In this document: positions 8,202 to 16,039 of the stretch, piece by piece
Layout of the letters: each line of letters begins with the position of its first letter
Position numbering within the stretch: the first letter of the stretch is position 1
From: Acidobacteriota bacterium
GTDB taxonomy: Bacteria > Acidobacteriota > Terriglobia > Acidiferrales > UBA7541
Length of the DNA: 18,219 nt
Direction: 5' to 3'
NCBI GenBank assembly: GCA_003224515.1
Contig: QHZC01000255.1
Location: 1-18,219, forward strand
Translations under genes and position numbers: made by a program
The notes under the pieces: generated by a model
Told to the model about the DNA's origin: nothing
What the model saw: only the letters and a program-made list of their open reading frames with translations
Database searches by the model: none

Positions 8202-9011
8202 CTAAGGCAGATAGGGCATGGGGCCGGAATCTTCAACAAATTTCTTGAGGGCCGCCATCACAGCGGGGCGAGTAAAGAGTTCGCAAAAGAGATCGATCTC
8301 GCGCCGAAGCTCATCGTGCGGGATGGGCTTGATGAATTTCTTCGCGGCCGCACGCGTCACGGCATCAAATTTGGCGATTTGCGCGGCGCCCGAGCGGGCG
8401 ATGTGGAGGGCTTCGCCTTCACCGGCAAGTTGTGCCACCAGGCCAGCGGCGTGCGCACGAGTGGCGTTGACCGTTCGCCCGGTGAAGAGCAAATCCCTTA
8501 GGAAAGCGTTGCCAAGATCGCGCTTCAAGCGCGGGATCCCACCGAAGCCGGGGATGAGTCCCAGGCGCAGCTCGGGAAACGCGAAGCGCGCCATCTTGTC
8601 GGCGACGATAATATCGCAAGATAAGGCGAGCTCGAGTCCTCCGCCGAAACAGATGCCGTGAACGGCAGCAATCGTCACGAACGGTGCCGCATCGATCGTG
8701 TTGAGAACGGCATGAATGCGTTCCAGAAAATGGCGAACACCCTCGACACGTTCTTTTTCAGGAAGGGCCACGGCCCCGCGATACAACTCGCGCAGGTCCG
8801 CACCAGCGGAAAAAACGGACTTACGCGCGCTCCCAATAATGCAGACGGAAGTCTCCGGCGCGAGCACATCAAATGCGGCAACAAATTTTTCCAGTTCCGC
8901 GAGCATGACCGTGCCAATTTCATTGGCAGGTTCATGCTCGAGCGTCAGTTCGACGATTCCTGCGCGCCATTCCCAGCGCAGCGTCTGGCCGACGAAATTT
9001 TTCATTTTCAT
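8202..9011 (-). CDS. Enoyl-CoA hydratase/isomerase (crotonase) family protein
   Basis: A 269-residue crotonase-fold protein acting on acyl-CoA (or acyl-ACP) thioesters. The oxyanion-hole segments are FSAGADLREL (A71-D72) and GICFGGGLELALSCDI (around G124). The two acidic residues used by true hydratases are both present: E127, and E147 in the ARFAFPELRLGLIPG block. A hydratase or isomerase reaction is therefore possible, although crotonase members vary widely. The start ATG at 9011 overlaps the TGA of the preceding ligase (ATGA), supporting translational coupling. Within this lipid operon it might adjust a double bond or remove a beta-hydroxyl from the acyl chain before reduction or esterification. 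Family secure; exact reaction open. Confidence 0.92.
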   Translation of the reverse strand: MKMKNFVGQTLRWEWRAGIVELTLEHEPANEIGTVMLAELEKFVAAFDVLAPETSVCIIGSARKSVFSAGADLRELYRGAVALPEKERVEGVRHFLERIHAVLNTIDAAPFVTIAAVHGICFGGGLELALSCDIIVADKMARFAFPELRLGLIPGFGGIPRLKRDLGNAFLRDLLFTGRTVNATRAHAAGLVAQLAGEGEALHIARSGAAQIAKFDAVTRAAAKKFIKPIPHDELRREIDLFCELFTRPAVMAALKKFVEDSGPMPYLP

Positions 9012-10636
9012 GCGTGCTGCCTGCTGACCGCCTCGCGGCTGCCTTTCGAATCGTACATGGCATTAATTTCAGACGCATATCGCGCATTGATGGCATCCCG
9101 GCGAAGTTTGCCGTTGGCGGTGAGTAACCCGTTCTCCGGGGTGAAGACATCGCGGACAATAATGAAATTACGAACCTGCCGATAATGCGGTAGCTCCGAA
9201 TTTAGGGTATCGAGCGCCGCCTGAACGGCTGTGGACTCGACCTCCCCGGTCACGAAAGCACAGAGATAGCCGCGCCCATTTCCGACGACCACGACCTGCT
9301 GCGCCGCCGGAAGAAGCTGCGCTATTTTCTCCTCGATCGGTTCGGGCGCAACTTTATGCCCGGAATTCAAGATAATCAGGTTCTTGATGCGGCCGCTGAT
9401 GCGCCAATTCGCTCGAACGTTTACTTCGCCCTGATCGCCGGTGTGGAACCACCCCTCTTGCAGTACGCGGGCAGTTTCTTCGGGCCGATTCCAGTAGCCC
9501 GGGAAAATGTGCGGCCCGCGCACGACGATCTCTTCGTTCTCGCCGATCTTCATCTCGATTCCGGTAATTACCGTGCCGACGCAGCCCGGCTCCACGGGCA
9601 CGCGCGGGTCATCCAGCGTGCAAATGCCTTGTTGCGTCTCCAGAGCGAGCGGCGCTGAACCGCAGATCAGCGCGCGCAGGTGTGCACCGAGGCGCTCTCG
9701 AATCTTGCGAAAGATGAGCCCGCGACCGAGCGCTAGCCAAAACGCATCGCGTGCGCTGCCAACACCCAGGTGCTGCCGCTGCCAGGCGGTGCGTGCTTTC
9801 GCAAACAGGGAACGAATGACCGCGGGCCGCTTTGCAATCGCGTCTTCGACGCCGCGTCGGACGCGCTCCAGCACCGTGGGAACATTCAGGAAATAATTCG
9901 GTGATGCCAGATTGATTTCGTGCGCAAAGCGGTTGAGATCGGTTGAAAGAGTAAGAATGCTTTCGCGCGTGAGACAGGACAGCAACAGTATTGTGGATGC
10001 CGCAAAATTAAATGGCAGGTAATGGAAGACGCGGTCCGGTTCGTTTGTCGCACCCATCAGTTGATCGAGTCGTTCAGTCGTGCAGGAGAGCATGTGCGTG
10101 AGGTTTCCCACGGTTAAGCAAACACCTTTCGGCTCCCCCGACGTTCCTGAAGTATAGATGATGGTGACGATATCACTGGCTTCGCGAGGATTGGGTGCAT
10201 CGGCAAGCGGAGGTTGCGGCGCTGATTGCCGCAGGACTTCATCGAAGAGCACACGGCGCGGAGCCTCGGGCCAAGTTTGGGCCATGCCTTCGCCTAGTGT
10301 GGCCTCATTCACAAAAATCAGGCGCGGCTGGCAATCCTTCATCATGCCGACGAGTTCGGCGGGCGCTTGCCGCGAATAGAGTGGCACGACGATCACTCCC
10401 TCGGCCATGAGCGCCAAATGGAAAACCGCCCAGCGAACGGAATTGGCCGCAAGAAGGGCGCAACGGTCCCCGGGCTGGACGCCGGAGCTTTGAATGAACA
10501 TCCGGACAAGCTGAACCTGGTCCAGCAATTCCCTGCCCGTCACACTCACAAACTGGTCCCCGCGAATTTCGCGAAGAACGACGCGGCCATCCGCGCGCTT
10601 GAGTTGGGCAAGAATCGTTTCGAGGAAATTGGGCAT
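9008..10636 (-). CDS. Long-chain acyl-CoA ligase family (ligase 2) with internal in-frame deletion of the A5 motif
   Basis: A 542-residue ANL-superfamily fatty acyl ligase. The P-loop YTSGTSGEPKG (161-171), A7 motif FHTGD (397-401), hinge SGRIKN (414 onward) and C-terminal lysine motif LTANGKLRR (K510) are all good. However, the block LICGSAPLALETQ (323-335) runs straight into GICTLDDPRVPVEPG. Relatives have about 20 residues between these, including the adenine- and Mg-contacting YGLTET motif. The frame is kept, with the junction near 9628/9629. As written the enzyme should bind ATP poorly or be inactive. The gene starts 6 bases after the pyruvyl-transferase stop and overlaps the crotonase start by 4 bases. 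It is either a recently crippled gene or a sequence error; the family itself is not in doubt. Confidence 0.88.
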   Translation of the reverse strand: MPNFLETILAQLKRADGRVVLREIRGDQFVSVTGRELLDQVQLVRMFIQSSGVQPGDRCALLAANSVRWAVFHLALMAEGVIVVPLYSRQAPAELVGMMKDCQPRLIFVNEATLGEGMAQTWPEAPRRVLFDEVLRQSAPQPPLADAPNPREASDIVTIIYTSGTSGEPKGVCLTVGNLTHMLSCTTERLDQLMGATNEPDRVFHYLPFNFAASTILLLSCLTRESILTLSTDLNRFAHEINLASPNYFLNVPTVLERVRRGVEDAIAKRPAVIRSLFAKARTAWQRQHLGVGSARDAFWLALGRGLIFRKIRERLGAHLRALICGSAPLALETQQGICTLDDPRVPVEPGCVGTVITGIEMKIGENEEIVVRGPHIFPGYWNRPEETARVLQEGWFHTGDQGEVNVRANWRISGRIKNLIILNSGHKVAPEPIEEKIAQLLPAAQQVVVVGNGRGYLCAFVTGEVESTAVQAALDTLNSELPHYRQVRNFIIVRDVFTPENGLLTANGKLRRDAINARYASEINAMYDSKGSREAVSRQHA

Positions 10637-10642
10637 GAAGAA

Positions 10643-12082
10643 TCAGCGAGCTGCCGCGAGCACGGTCGGCGAAGAGTCGTAACGCTCAGCAAGCTGAATC
10701 AAATTCTTGCTCAGCGGCGGCAGATACTCTTCCCAGGAAAAGACCCCGGAGCGCAGCGGAAATTCAGGATAGGTGCGCCGGACGACTTCTTCAAGAAACG
10801 TGCCCATACGGGCCATCACCTTGAGATTGCGGACCACGGTCTGTCCGATGCCTTCGCGGACCGAATCGGCTTCGGCGACCAGCGTCTCCATGATTTGGAG
10901 AAGTTTCGGTTCCAGATCGGGGTCGTCTACCGTAAGAAAAAGATGCTGATGACCGCGCTCGCGCATCAGATTGCGGATGCGCTCGTCCATCGTCACGCCC
11001 GCCGAGGCCACTAGACCGGGCATGGAAGTCACAACGCCGTGGTAGCGCGAAGAAACCATGTAGGAACACGCGCGCAGAATCGAAACAAGCTGGAACATGT
11101 CGCAATCGTCGGAGGTGAATATCGGCGTGCCGGGTATTTGCGCCGCAATGTCACGGCAGGCGACCGCGTCTAGCCGCTCCATCGCGACCAAGATCGGAAA
11201 CACGCGATGACGTTGACCGAACGCACGCGCGGACTTGGCAATGGCAGAGAGGTAGTGACGGTATTTCCGGTCCACTTCAGAGCCAGATTCAAAAAAATAA
11301 ACGGAACGGTACTGGCTGTCTTTGTAGGCGCCGGTCGTGACGCCGGCAAGATACTTCGCAATCGATGCTTTCACCGGCCAAATAAAAGGATGGATGGGGC
11401 AGAGAACGAGGACGGGGGTCTTTTCATCCCAGCCGGCTTCTCGCAACACCTTGCGGGCATATTCGGGAGCATGCGGCTCAAAGGTCCAGGCCGTATCGGT
11501 GCCGAGCTCTGTGGGAATTCCCATCGAGCTCAAGAGCGTCCGCGATTCCACATTGCGCGTGATGACCAGCGAATCATGGACGTACCGCGCACACATCGAT
11601 TGAATGAGACCGTCCATGTGACCCGCTTCCCCACCGTAGGCGAGAGAGAGCTTATTCTCCGCCGAAGCAAGCCCCAGCGAGCCGATCATCATCGTCGTCA
11701 ACGCGTTGGCAAACTTGCTCTTGAACATCGAGCCTTCGCACGCGATGACGCCGTGATTCTGCCGCACCTCACGGTAGAGGAACGGTGGAAAAGCATTCGG
11801 GAGATAAACCTGCCGTGTACCTTCAAAATATCCGCGCGTGCGGTCGAAATCGAAGGACATCACGCTAAAGTTTGTGTTCTCCGCTCCCAGGACGTGACGT
11901 ATCTGCCGCAACATCTCCTCGACGCGCACATCGCTTCCGGTGTTGCGCGTGCCGTTGTAACCCGCAAAGAGGAGCTTTAGTTTTTCGCCCGGCGTCCAGC
12001 GCTTTCCGAGGCCGAGCATCCAGCCGAAGCGCCGGATTTCAATCAGGGCGCTGACCCAGGCGACAAGGAGAAAATCAGTCAT
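10643..12082 (-). CDS. Polysaccharide pyruvyl transferase family protein
   Basis: A 479-residue protein. After a short N-terminal region (1-33) it opens with LLFAGYNGTRNTGSDVRVEE, the Rossmann-like start of the polysaccharide pyruvyl transferase family (CsaB/WcaK-like), whose characterised members transfer pyruvate ketals from phosphoenolpyruvate to sugars of cell-surface polymers. The C-terminal half has CDMFQLVSILRACSYMVSSR then YHGVVTSMPG, matching the family's SxRxH active-site block (S-S-R-Y-H). Start ATG 12082 overlaps the stop of the upstream SDR as ATGA. It is an unexpected member of a fatty-acyl-processing operon and may modify a lipid-linked headgroup, or the fold may have been recruited for another transfer. 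Family call good; substrate unknown. Confidence 0.85.
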   Translation of the reverse strand: MTDFLLVAWVSALIEIRRFGWMLGLGKRWTPGEKLKLLFAGYNGTRNTGSDVRVEEMLRQIRHVLGAENTNFSVMSFDFDRTRGYFEGTRQVYLPNAFPPFLYREVRQNHGVIACEGSMFKSKFANALTTMMIGSLGLASAENKLSLAYGGEAGHMDGLIQSMCARYVHDSLVITRNVESRTLLSSMGIPTELGTDTAWTFEPHAPEYARKVLREAGWDEKTPVLVLCPIHPFIWPVKASIAKYLAGVTTGAYKDSQYRSVYFFESGSEVDRKYRHYLSAIAKSARAFGQRHRVFPILVAMERLDAVACRDIAAQIPGTPIFTSDDCDMFQLVSILRACSYMVSSRYHGVVTSMPGLVASAGVTMDERIRNLMRERGHQHLFLTVDDPDLEPKLLQIMETLVAEADSVREGIGQTVVRNLKVMARMGTFLEEVVRRTYPEFPLRSGVFSWEEYLPPLSKNLIQLAERYDSSPTVLAAAR

Positions 12083-13236
12083 GCGCGGGCTCTCCCCACC
12101 GCGGCATTTTTCTCCGCGCCTGGATCCGAAGGCCAGGGCTTGGCGGGAAATTGGAATTTATTTTCGCGGCTGTATTTCAGAAGAGGGGCCGCATAGGTCG
12201 AGAATTTCGCCGGCGCCTCGCCGAGCTCCGCGACAATGCGCGAATTGTCGAATACGGTGTTCCAGTCGAGATACGGCCAGAAAACTTTCAGCAGCGAAGC
12301 GCCATACCCGGCCGCGCCACTGCGATTCGCAACCCAATTGACGGTGGTGGAAAAAGGTCCGCCGAGAGACGGCAAAAACATAGGCCGAAGCATGCCACCG
12401 GCTTGCGAAATCGCATCGGTCAGTTCCTGGTAGGTCTGTGAGCCCGTGCCGGAAGAAAGATGGTAGATACCGTGCGCAGGCGCTTCTTTTTGATGAATCG
12501 TCACGATGGCTTTGCCGACGTAGTCCGCCGGTACGATGTCAATTTTATCGTGAGGACGCAGCGGGAGAACGGGCATCTGCGCCAGAACGTGGAACGCTTG
12601 CACCATATCGAATTGCGAAGTCTCCGGGCGGCGACTGTCGCCCAGAATAGTGGCGGGGCGGAAAATGGTCTTGGGCAGGTCAGTCAGAAGTTGATTTGCC
12701 ATGTGCTCGCAGAATTTCTTGGTGCGCGCGTAGGGATCGTAATCCGAGCGCGACCAATCGATCGAGGCGTCCTCGGTGATGACTTCGTTTTTTCTTTTGC
12801 CCGCGACGGCAACCGTGGAAACGTGCGAATAGCGCCGCAGGCCACTGCGATTCTGCGCGCGGCGCGCAAGTTGGATGACTTCGAGCGTGCCTCGCAGGTT
12901 GACGTTCAGGCACTCTTTTTCCGATTTGCGATTCAGCGAAGCGGCGCAGTGAATCAGGGAGTCCGTGGTGTCCACCAGCGCATGGTATTCGTCATCGGAG
13001 AGACCAAAACGCTCGCTCGTCAGATTACCGCGGAAAATGCGCACCCGCGTGTTCAGGTATTCGGCGAATTCAGGAAACTCGAAATGCAGTTGCAGCGAAG
13101 TCCAAAGCCGTTCGCGCGCTTCCTGTCCGGTTTTGGCGCGAATCAGGAGATTCAACTTGTCGCGGTGCTCGGTGAGGAGTCCCGCGGCAAGATAACTGCC
13201 CAGGTAGCCGGTCGAGCCGGTTACGAAGATCGCCAT
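12079..13236 (-). CDS. NAD(P)-dependent SDR, thioester-reductase-like
   Basis: A 385-residue extended short-chain dehydrogenase. The N-terminal TGSTGYLGSYLA gives the TGxxGxxG dinucleotide site (6-13), the catalytic Tyr/Lys pair is Y169-ART-K173 with S140 upstream, and LIRAKTGQEARERL plus the CAASLNRK and NVNLRGT blocks resemble the male-sterility/thioester-reductase branch that reduces acyl thioesters to aldehydes. Its partner upstream is a second reductase of the same branch, so the two may act in sequence (thioester to aldehyde to alcohol) or on different substrates. The start ATG lies inside the upstream gene's reading frame (a 167-base overlap), while its stop overlaps the next ATG by 4 bases. 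Fold certain; substrate inferred from neighbours. Confidence 0.88.
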   Translation of the reverse strand: MAIFVTGSTGYLGSYLAAGLLTEHRDKLNLLIRAKTGQEARERLWTSLQLHFEFPEFAEYLNTRVRIFRGNLTSERFGLSDDEYHALVDTTDSLIHCAASLNRKSEKECLNVNLRGTLEVIQLARRAQNRSGLRRYSHVSTVAVAGKRKNEVITEDASIDWSRSDYDPYARTKKFCEHMANQLLTDLPKTIFRPATILGDSRRPETSQFDMVQAFHVLAQMPVLPLRPHDKIDIVPADYVGKAIVTIHQKEAPAHGIYHLSSGTGSQTYQELTDAISQAGGMLRPMFLPSLGGPFSTTVNWVANRSGAAGYGASLLKVFWPYLDWNTVFDNSRIVAELGEAPAKFSTYAAPLLKYSRENKFQFPAKPWPSDPGAEKNAAVGRARA

Positions 13237-15556
13237 AAAGCGTCGCGCCGGACCAATCCAGTGCGCGCGGCTCGCGCGATTCGAGCGGGCGGCCCTCCAT
13301 CAGCGGATAGCACCAGCGGCGCAGGGCCGGGATGTGCACGTTAATCCAGTAATTCCACCAGTCGATTGATTCCGGCGCGAAATCGAAGAGCGGACGCTCC
13401 TCGGGCGGCAACGCGGCGGAGAGCAGACGCGCGTTCTCACATTCGAAGACGTGCTCATTGTGAAGAATGAAAGGCTCGTAGAGCTCGATCAGCTTTTCGG
13501 CGCGGATCAGGTCCCGCTCCGCCCGTGCGAGCGGCGGCTTCTTCATATGAAGAGAAATGGCCACGCGATTGATACTGGAGATGACGGCCTTCTGCATCGG
13601 AATCGAGAGACGCTCGTAGCGCTGCTTCGAGACCGGGATGGTTTCGAACTTCACCTTCAACCAATTGTCGATGCTCTGTGTCGTCCGGTAATGCTTGCGG
13701 TGGGCCAGTCCCGTGAGTTCGATGCTGCGTCCCATATTGACCGGGTTAATCGCGGAGGTCGCAAGCTGGTACATCCTGGCGTGACGTCGCGCTACAACCG
13801 CCGAAGCAATCAACGTCATTCCCCGGCAGACCATGTCGACTGGAATCACGTCGAGGCACTTCCGCTCATTCGAAGGGAGCTGGCGAAAATTCGTGCCCAG
13901 AAGGTAGGAAAGCGGTCCGGACGTATTGATCCCTTCATTCCATCCGATGAAGGGAGCGCGCTCCGAGCTTTCCACAATCGACGGGCGCACGATGGCGACC
14001 GGCAGATCGCGGCCACGGCGCGCGAGGATCGACTCGCCAAGACTTTTCGTGAAAGTATAGGTATTCGGCCAACCCAGATGCTGCGCCCGGCGCAGGCCGA
14101 CGCGCACGAGCCTGTTGCGCGCCCAGCGCGCGCGATTGCGTTTCAGAACACCGTCGAGCTCTCCTGCGGGCGCGGAAGCCTCATTGCCGCCGCGTCCCAG
14201 CGCCTGGCGGCGAAGCGCTTTATCGAGTTCCGGACTTTCGGCACGTTCTTGGACATGGCGAATCGTCTCGCGCAACGACTCGACCTCGCGCTCAGCATCG
14301 AATTGCGAATCGCTGGCGGGATGGTAATTGTCCTGCAACTCTTCGGTGACACGGCCGTCGCGCATCCCGACAACGTAGCAGGTCGAGAGATGCATCAGCC
14401 CGGCGTGATTGCACTTTCGCAGAAAGTCGAGTAGGTAGATCGCCGAATCGACGTTGGAAGAAACTGCATCGCGCAAATCAGGATTGAAATCCGTCAGGCC
14501 GGCGCTGTTCACGATGAGGTCGAGTGAATTTGCCAGCTGCGCTTGCGACGTCCGGTCAAGCCCCAGGTCCGGCAGGCTCACGTCTCCTTCAACTACTTCC
14601 ACTTTTCCCTTTAGAAATGCCCCGAGCTTCCGGCCATGGCGCTCCTGAAGCTTGTCAAAGGCGGGAGATTCCTCGACGATTTTTTCGAAGCGCCGCAGCG
14701 CGGACGTTGTGCGGTTGCGGCGAATCAATAACGTGATCCTGCCGACGTTTGGAATAGTCTCGAGCAGATCGACAAGCCAGACCTTGCCGATAAATCCAGT
14801 TACGCCGATCAGCAGGAGGTGCCGATTGGCTAGGTTCTCAAGTACGGAGAGAAGCTGGACTCGCGGAGTTTCCCCAAATAGTGCGACTGATTTGACCGGC
14901 GGGATGGTTATACGGGCTGTCGTCCGCATCGCGCTTTCAAGTTGCCCGGGCTTCCCCTTCCAGCCAAGCCGGCTTAGAAGTTTATCGCGCGGGATCCGAC
15001 CGTCCGCGCTGCCGCTAGCGATCCACGCCAAGGGCCCGCGTGGGCGCACGATCGGATCGAGCAGCCGACCCGTCGCCTTGCCGTCGCGAAATTCCATGCG
15101 GTTGGAGATGATCGACGCAACTCCAAAATGGTGTGCCAGCGGCCGAAGCACGCTTTCCAGAAGTTGCCCAACCAGGACCACGCGCTCGCCGTTGCGGACC
15201 GCTTCGATTAGCTTCTCTGCAGCCTCGCGGCGCAATTGCGGCTTTAAGACATAGTGGAAATACTCTTCGCCGAGGAGATCAAGGCGATCGCGGCTGACCC
15301 CGCGAAGCAATGTGTGCAAGAAACGTGTGGCAAACGTGCGGCTTAGGAAATAAGCGAAGGGCCTCGCAATTGCCATGCCTGCCATGCCCGCGCGTCGCGC
15401 CCAACGTTCCGCAAAGCTTTGCGAGTTCCAAGTAAAAAATCCGACTGGGCGCAGGGCGCCAAGTTCGAGCAGGGAGCCTTCCACGCGCCAATAGGAAACT
15501 TTGCCGGTCTCAGCGGCAGGCAAGACACCCTTCGAATTGGATCCGGGCTGTGCCAT
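13070..15556 (-). CDS. Fusion of a degenerate HAD-like domain and a fatty acyl-CoA/ACP reductase
   Basis: An 828-residue two-domain protein. Residues about 20-185 match HAD-IB phosphatases in layout (VEGSLLEL, long helical cap, NRMEFRDGKATGRLLDP), but the catalytic DxDGT motif reads WRVEGS with Arg24 where the nucleophilic Asp belongs, and the motif II Ser/Thr position is Gly130. Residues about 247 onward form a Rossmann reductase: LLLIGVTGFIGK (G251, G254, G257), IVNSAGLTDF, and catalytic Y500-TFT-K504, followed by a C-terminal region (about 610-750) like fatty acyl reductases. It should reduce an acyl thioester to aldehyde or alcohol. I chose the ATG at 15556; a TTG at 15604 is in frame. 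The last 55 or so residues overlap the next gene out of frame and may not be genuine. First gene of the operon. Confidence 0.88.
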   Translation of the reverse strand: MAQPGSNSKGVLPAAETGKVSYWRVEGSLLELGALRPVGFFTWNSQSFAERWARRAGMAGMAIARPFAYFLSRTFATRFLHTLLRGVSRDRLDLLGEEYFHYVLKPQLRREAAEKLIEAVRNGERVVLVGQLLESVLRPLAHHFGVASIISNRMEFRDGKATGRLLDPIVRPRGPLAWIASGSADGRIPRDKLLSRLGWKGKPGQLESAMRTTARITIPPVKSVALFGETPRVQLLSVLENLANRHLLLIGVTGFIGKVWLVDLLETIPNVGRITLLIRRNRTTSALRRFEKIVEESPAFDKLQERHGRKLGAFLKGKVEVVEGDVSLPDLGLDRTSQAQLANSLDLIVNSAGLTDFNPDLRDAVSSNVDSAIYLLDFLRKCNHAGLMHLSTCYVVGMRDGRVTEELQDNYHPASDSQFDAEREVESLRETIRHVQERAESPELDKALRRQALGRGGNEASAPAGELDGVLKRNRARWARNRLVRVGLRRAQHLGWPNTYTFTKSLGESILARRGRDLPVAIVRPSIVESSERAPFIGWNEGINTSGPLSYLLGTNFRQLPSNERKCLDVIPVDMVCRGMTLIASAVVARRHARMYQLATSAINPVNMGRSIELTGLAHRKHYRTTQSIDNWLKVKFETIPVSKQRYERLSIPMQKAVISSINRVAISLHMKKPPLARAERDLIRAEKLIELYEPFILHNEHVFECENARLLSAALPPEERPLFDFAPESIDWWNYWINVHIPALRRWCYPLMEGRPLESREPRALDWSGATLYGDLRNRLDRLPGQLSCRGTPHRAPRQVESPDSRQNRTGSARTALDFAATAFRVS

Positions 15557-15617
15557 AGCGGGCCTACGACGAACTGCGACTGATCCGTCGTGAGGATAGC
15601 TCAAGAAAATGGCGATG

Positions 15618-15646
15618 AGTAATGATGTTTCTCACCCTTTGGTCAA
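15618..15646 (-). promoter_or_regulatory. Possible sigma70-type promoter for the lipid operon
   Basis: On the minus strand TTGACC (15646-15641) lies 17 bases from ATTACT (15623-15618), about 60 bases upstream of the chosen ATG at 15556. The -35 box is good and the -10 box is poor. This is the only reasonable candidate I found between the first operon gene and the insertion sequence. No operator or riboswitch is evident. Confidence 0.25.
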
Positions 15647-15775
15647 GCCGCTCTGTAACGGATTCGCAACCCGCGCCCTCGCCCACACCGCCGTGTGGCC
15701 CTCGGCTCTACTCAGCCGCAGGCTGCTCCGGAAAATGTAAAAGTAGCATTGTCAGCGGCTTCTCGCAAGGCAAGC

Positions 15776-15783
15776 CGGCCCAC
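15776..15783. repeat. Target-site duplication, left copy
   Basis: CGGCCCAC directly abuts the left inverted repeat and matches CGGCCGAC at the right border at 7 of 8 positions. The single mismatch suggests that the insertion is not very recent. Confidence 0.65.
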
Positions 15784-15799
15784 GGTAGTGGGTCAGTTT
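15784..15799 (+). repeat. Left terminal inverted repeat of the IS1-like element
   Basis: GGTAGTGGGTCAGTTT matches the inward-reading right end at 16399-16384 at 15 of 16 positions. A further A/T-rich match continues with a 2-base gap (AAATTTTA against ATTTTA). Confidence 0.8.
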
Positions 15800-15838
15800 G
15801 AAATTTTAACCCTATCGCGGTCTTAGGCTTTTCATGCC

Positions 15839-16033
15839 ATGATGAAAGTCAATCGCATGATTTGGACAAAGCGCAAAATGTTACTGCTGGGCGTGGGCTG
15901 TTTGGCTTACGTCCATTGCACCATTCGGTTTAACTTGCTTGGCCTGTACGGCTCTTTTGTTGCTGGAAAGGCACTCACGCTAGGGCTTCTGCTGGTCATT
16001 GCGGTGATCGCCGGAATCATCAGGCACAAGTAA
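15839..16033 (+). CDS. Small hypothetical membrane protein inside the IS element
   Basis: A 64-residue frame that I do not recognise. It has a basic N-terminus (MMKVNRMIWTKRK), one hydrophobic segment at about 14-30 and a second at about 44-61, ending IIRHK, so it could form a two-helix membrane hairpin. A second ATG three bases downstream is possible, and no convincing ribosome-binding site is seen. It lies entirely within the inverted repeats and ends 6 bases before the stop of the convergent transposase remnant. That makes it either a passenger of the element, a fragment of host DNA captured during the internal deletion, or a chance frame. The clean membrane topology is the only argument for coding. 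Confidence 0.35.
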   Translation: MMKVNRMIWTKRKMLLLGVGCLAYVHCTIRFNLLGLYGSFVAGKALTLGLLLVIAVIAGIIRHK

Positions 16034-16039
16034 GTAAAG

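Noticed and set aside
13451..14434. 327-codon plus-strand frame
   Set aside because: Antisense shadow of the reductase fusion in GC-rich DNA, with no family motif.
15683..15698. CCACAC-CGCC-GTGTGG hairpin upstream of the lipid operon
   Set aside because: Only a 6-base stem with no T-run on either strand; not enough for a terminator or operator call.
15733..15775. Possible remnant of another IS end left of the IS1-like element
   Set aside because: The AAAATGTAAAAGTAGCATTG stretch felt familiar from other IS ends, but there is no partner repeat or transposase to support it.
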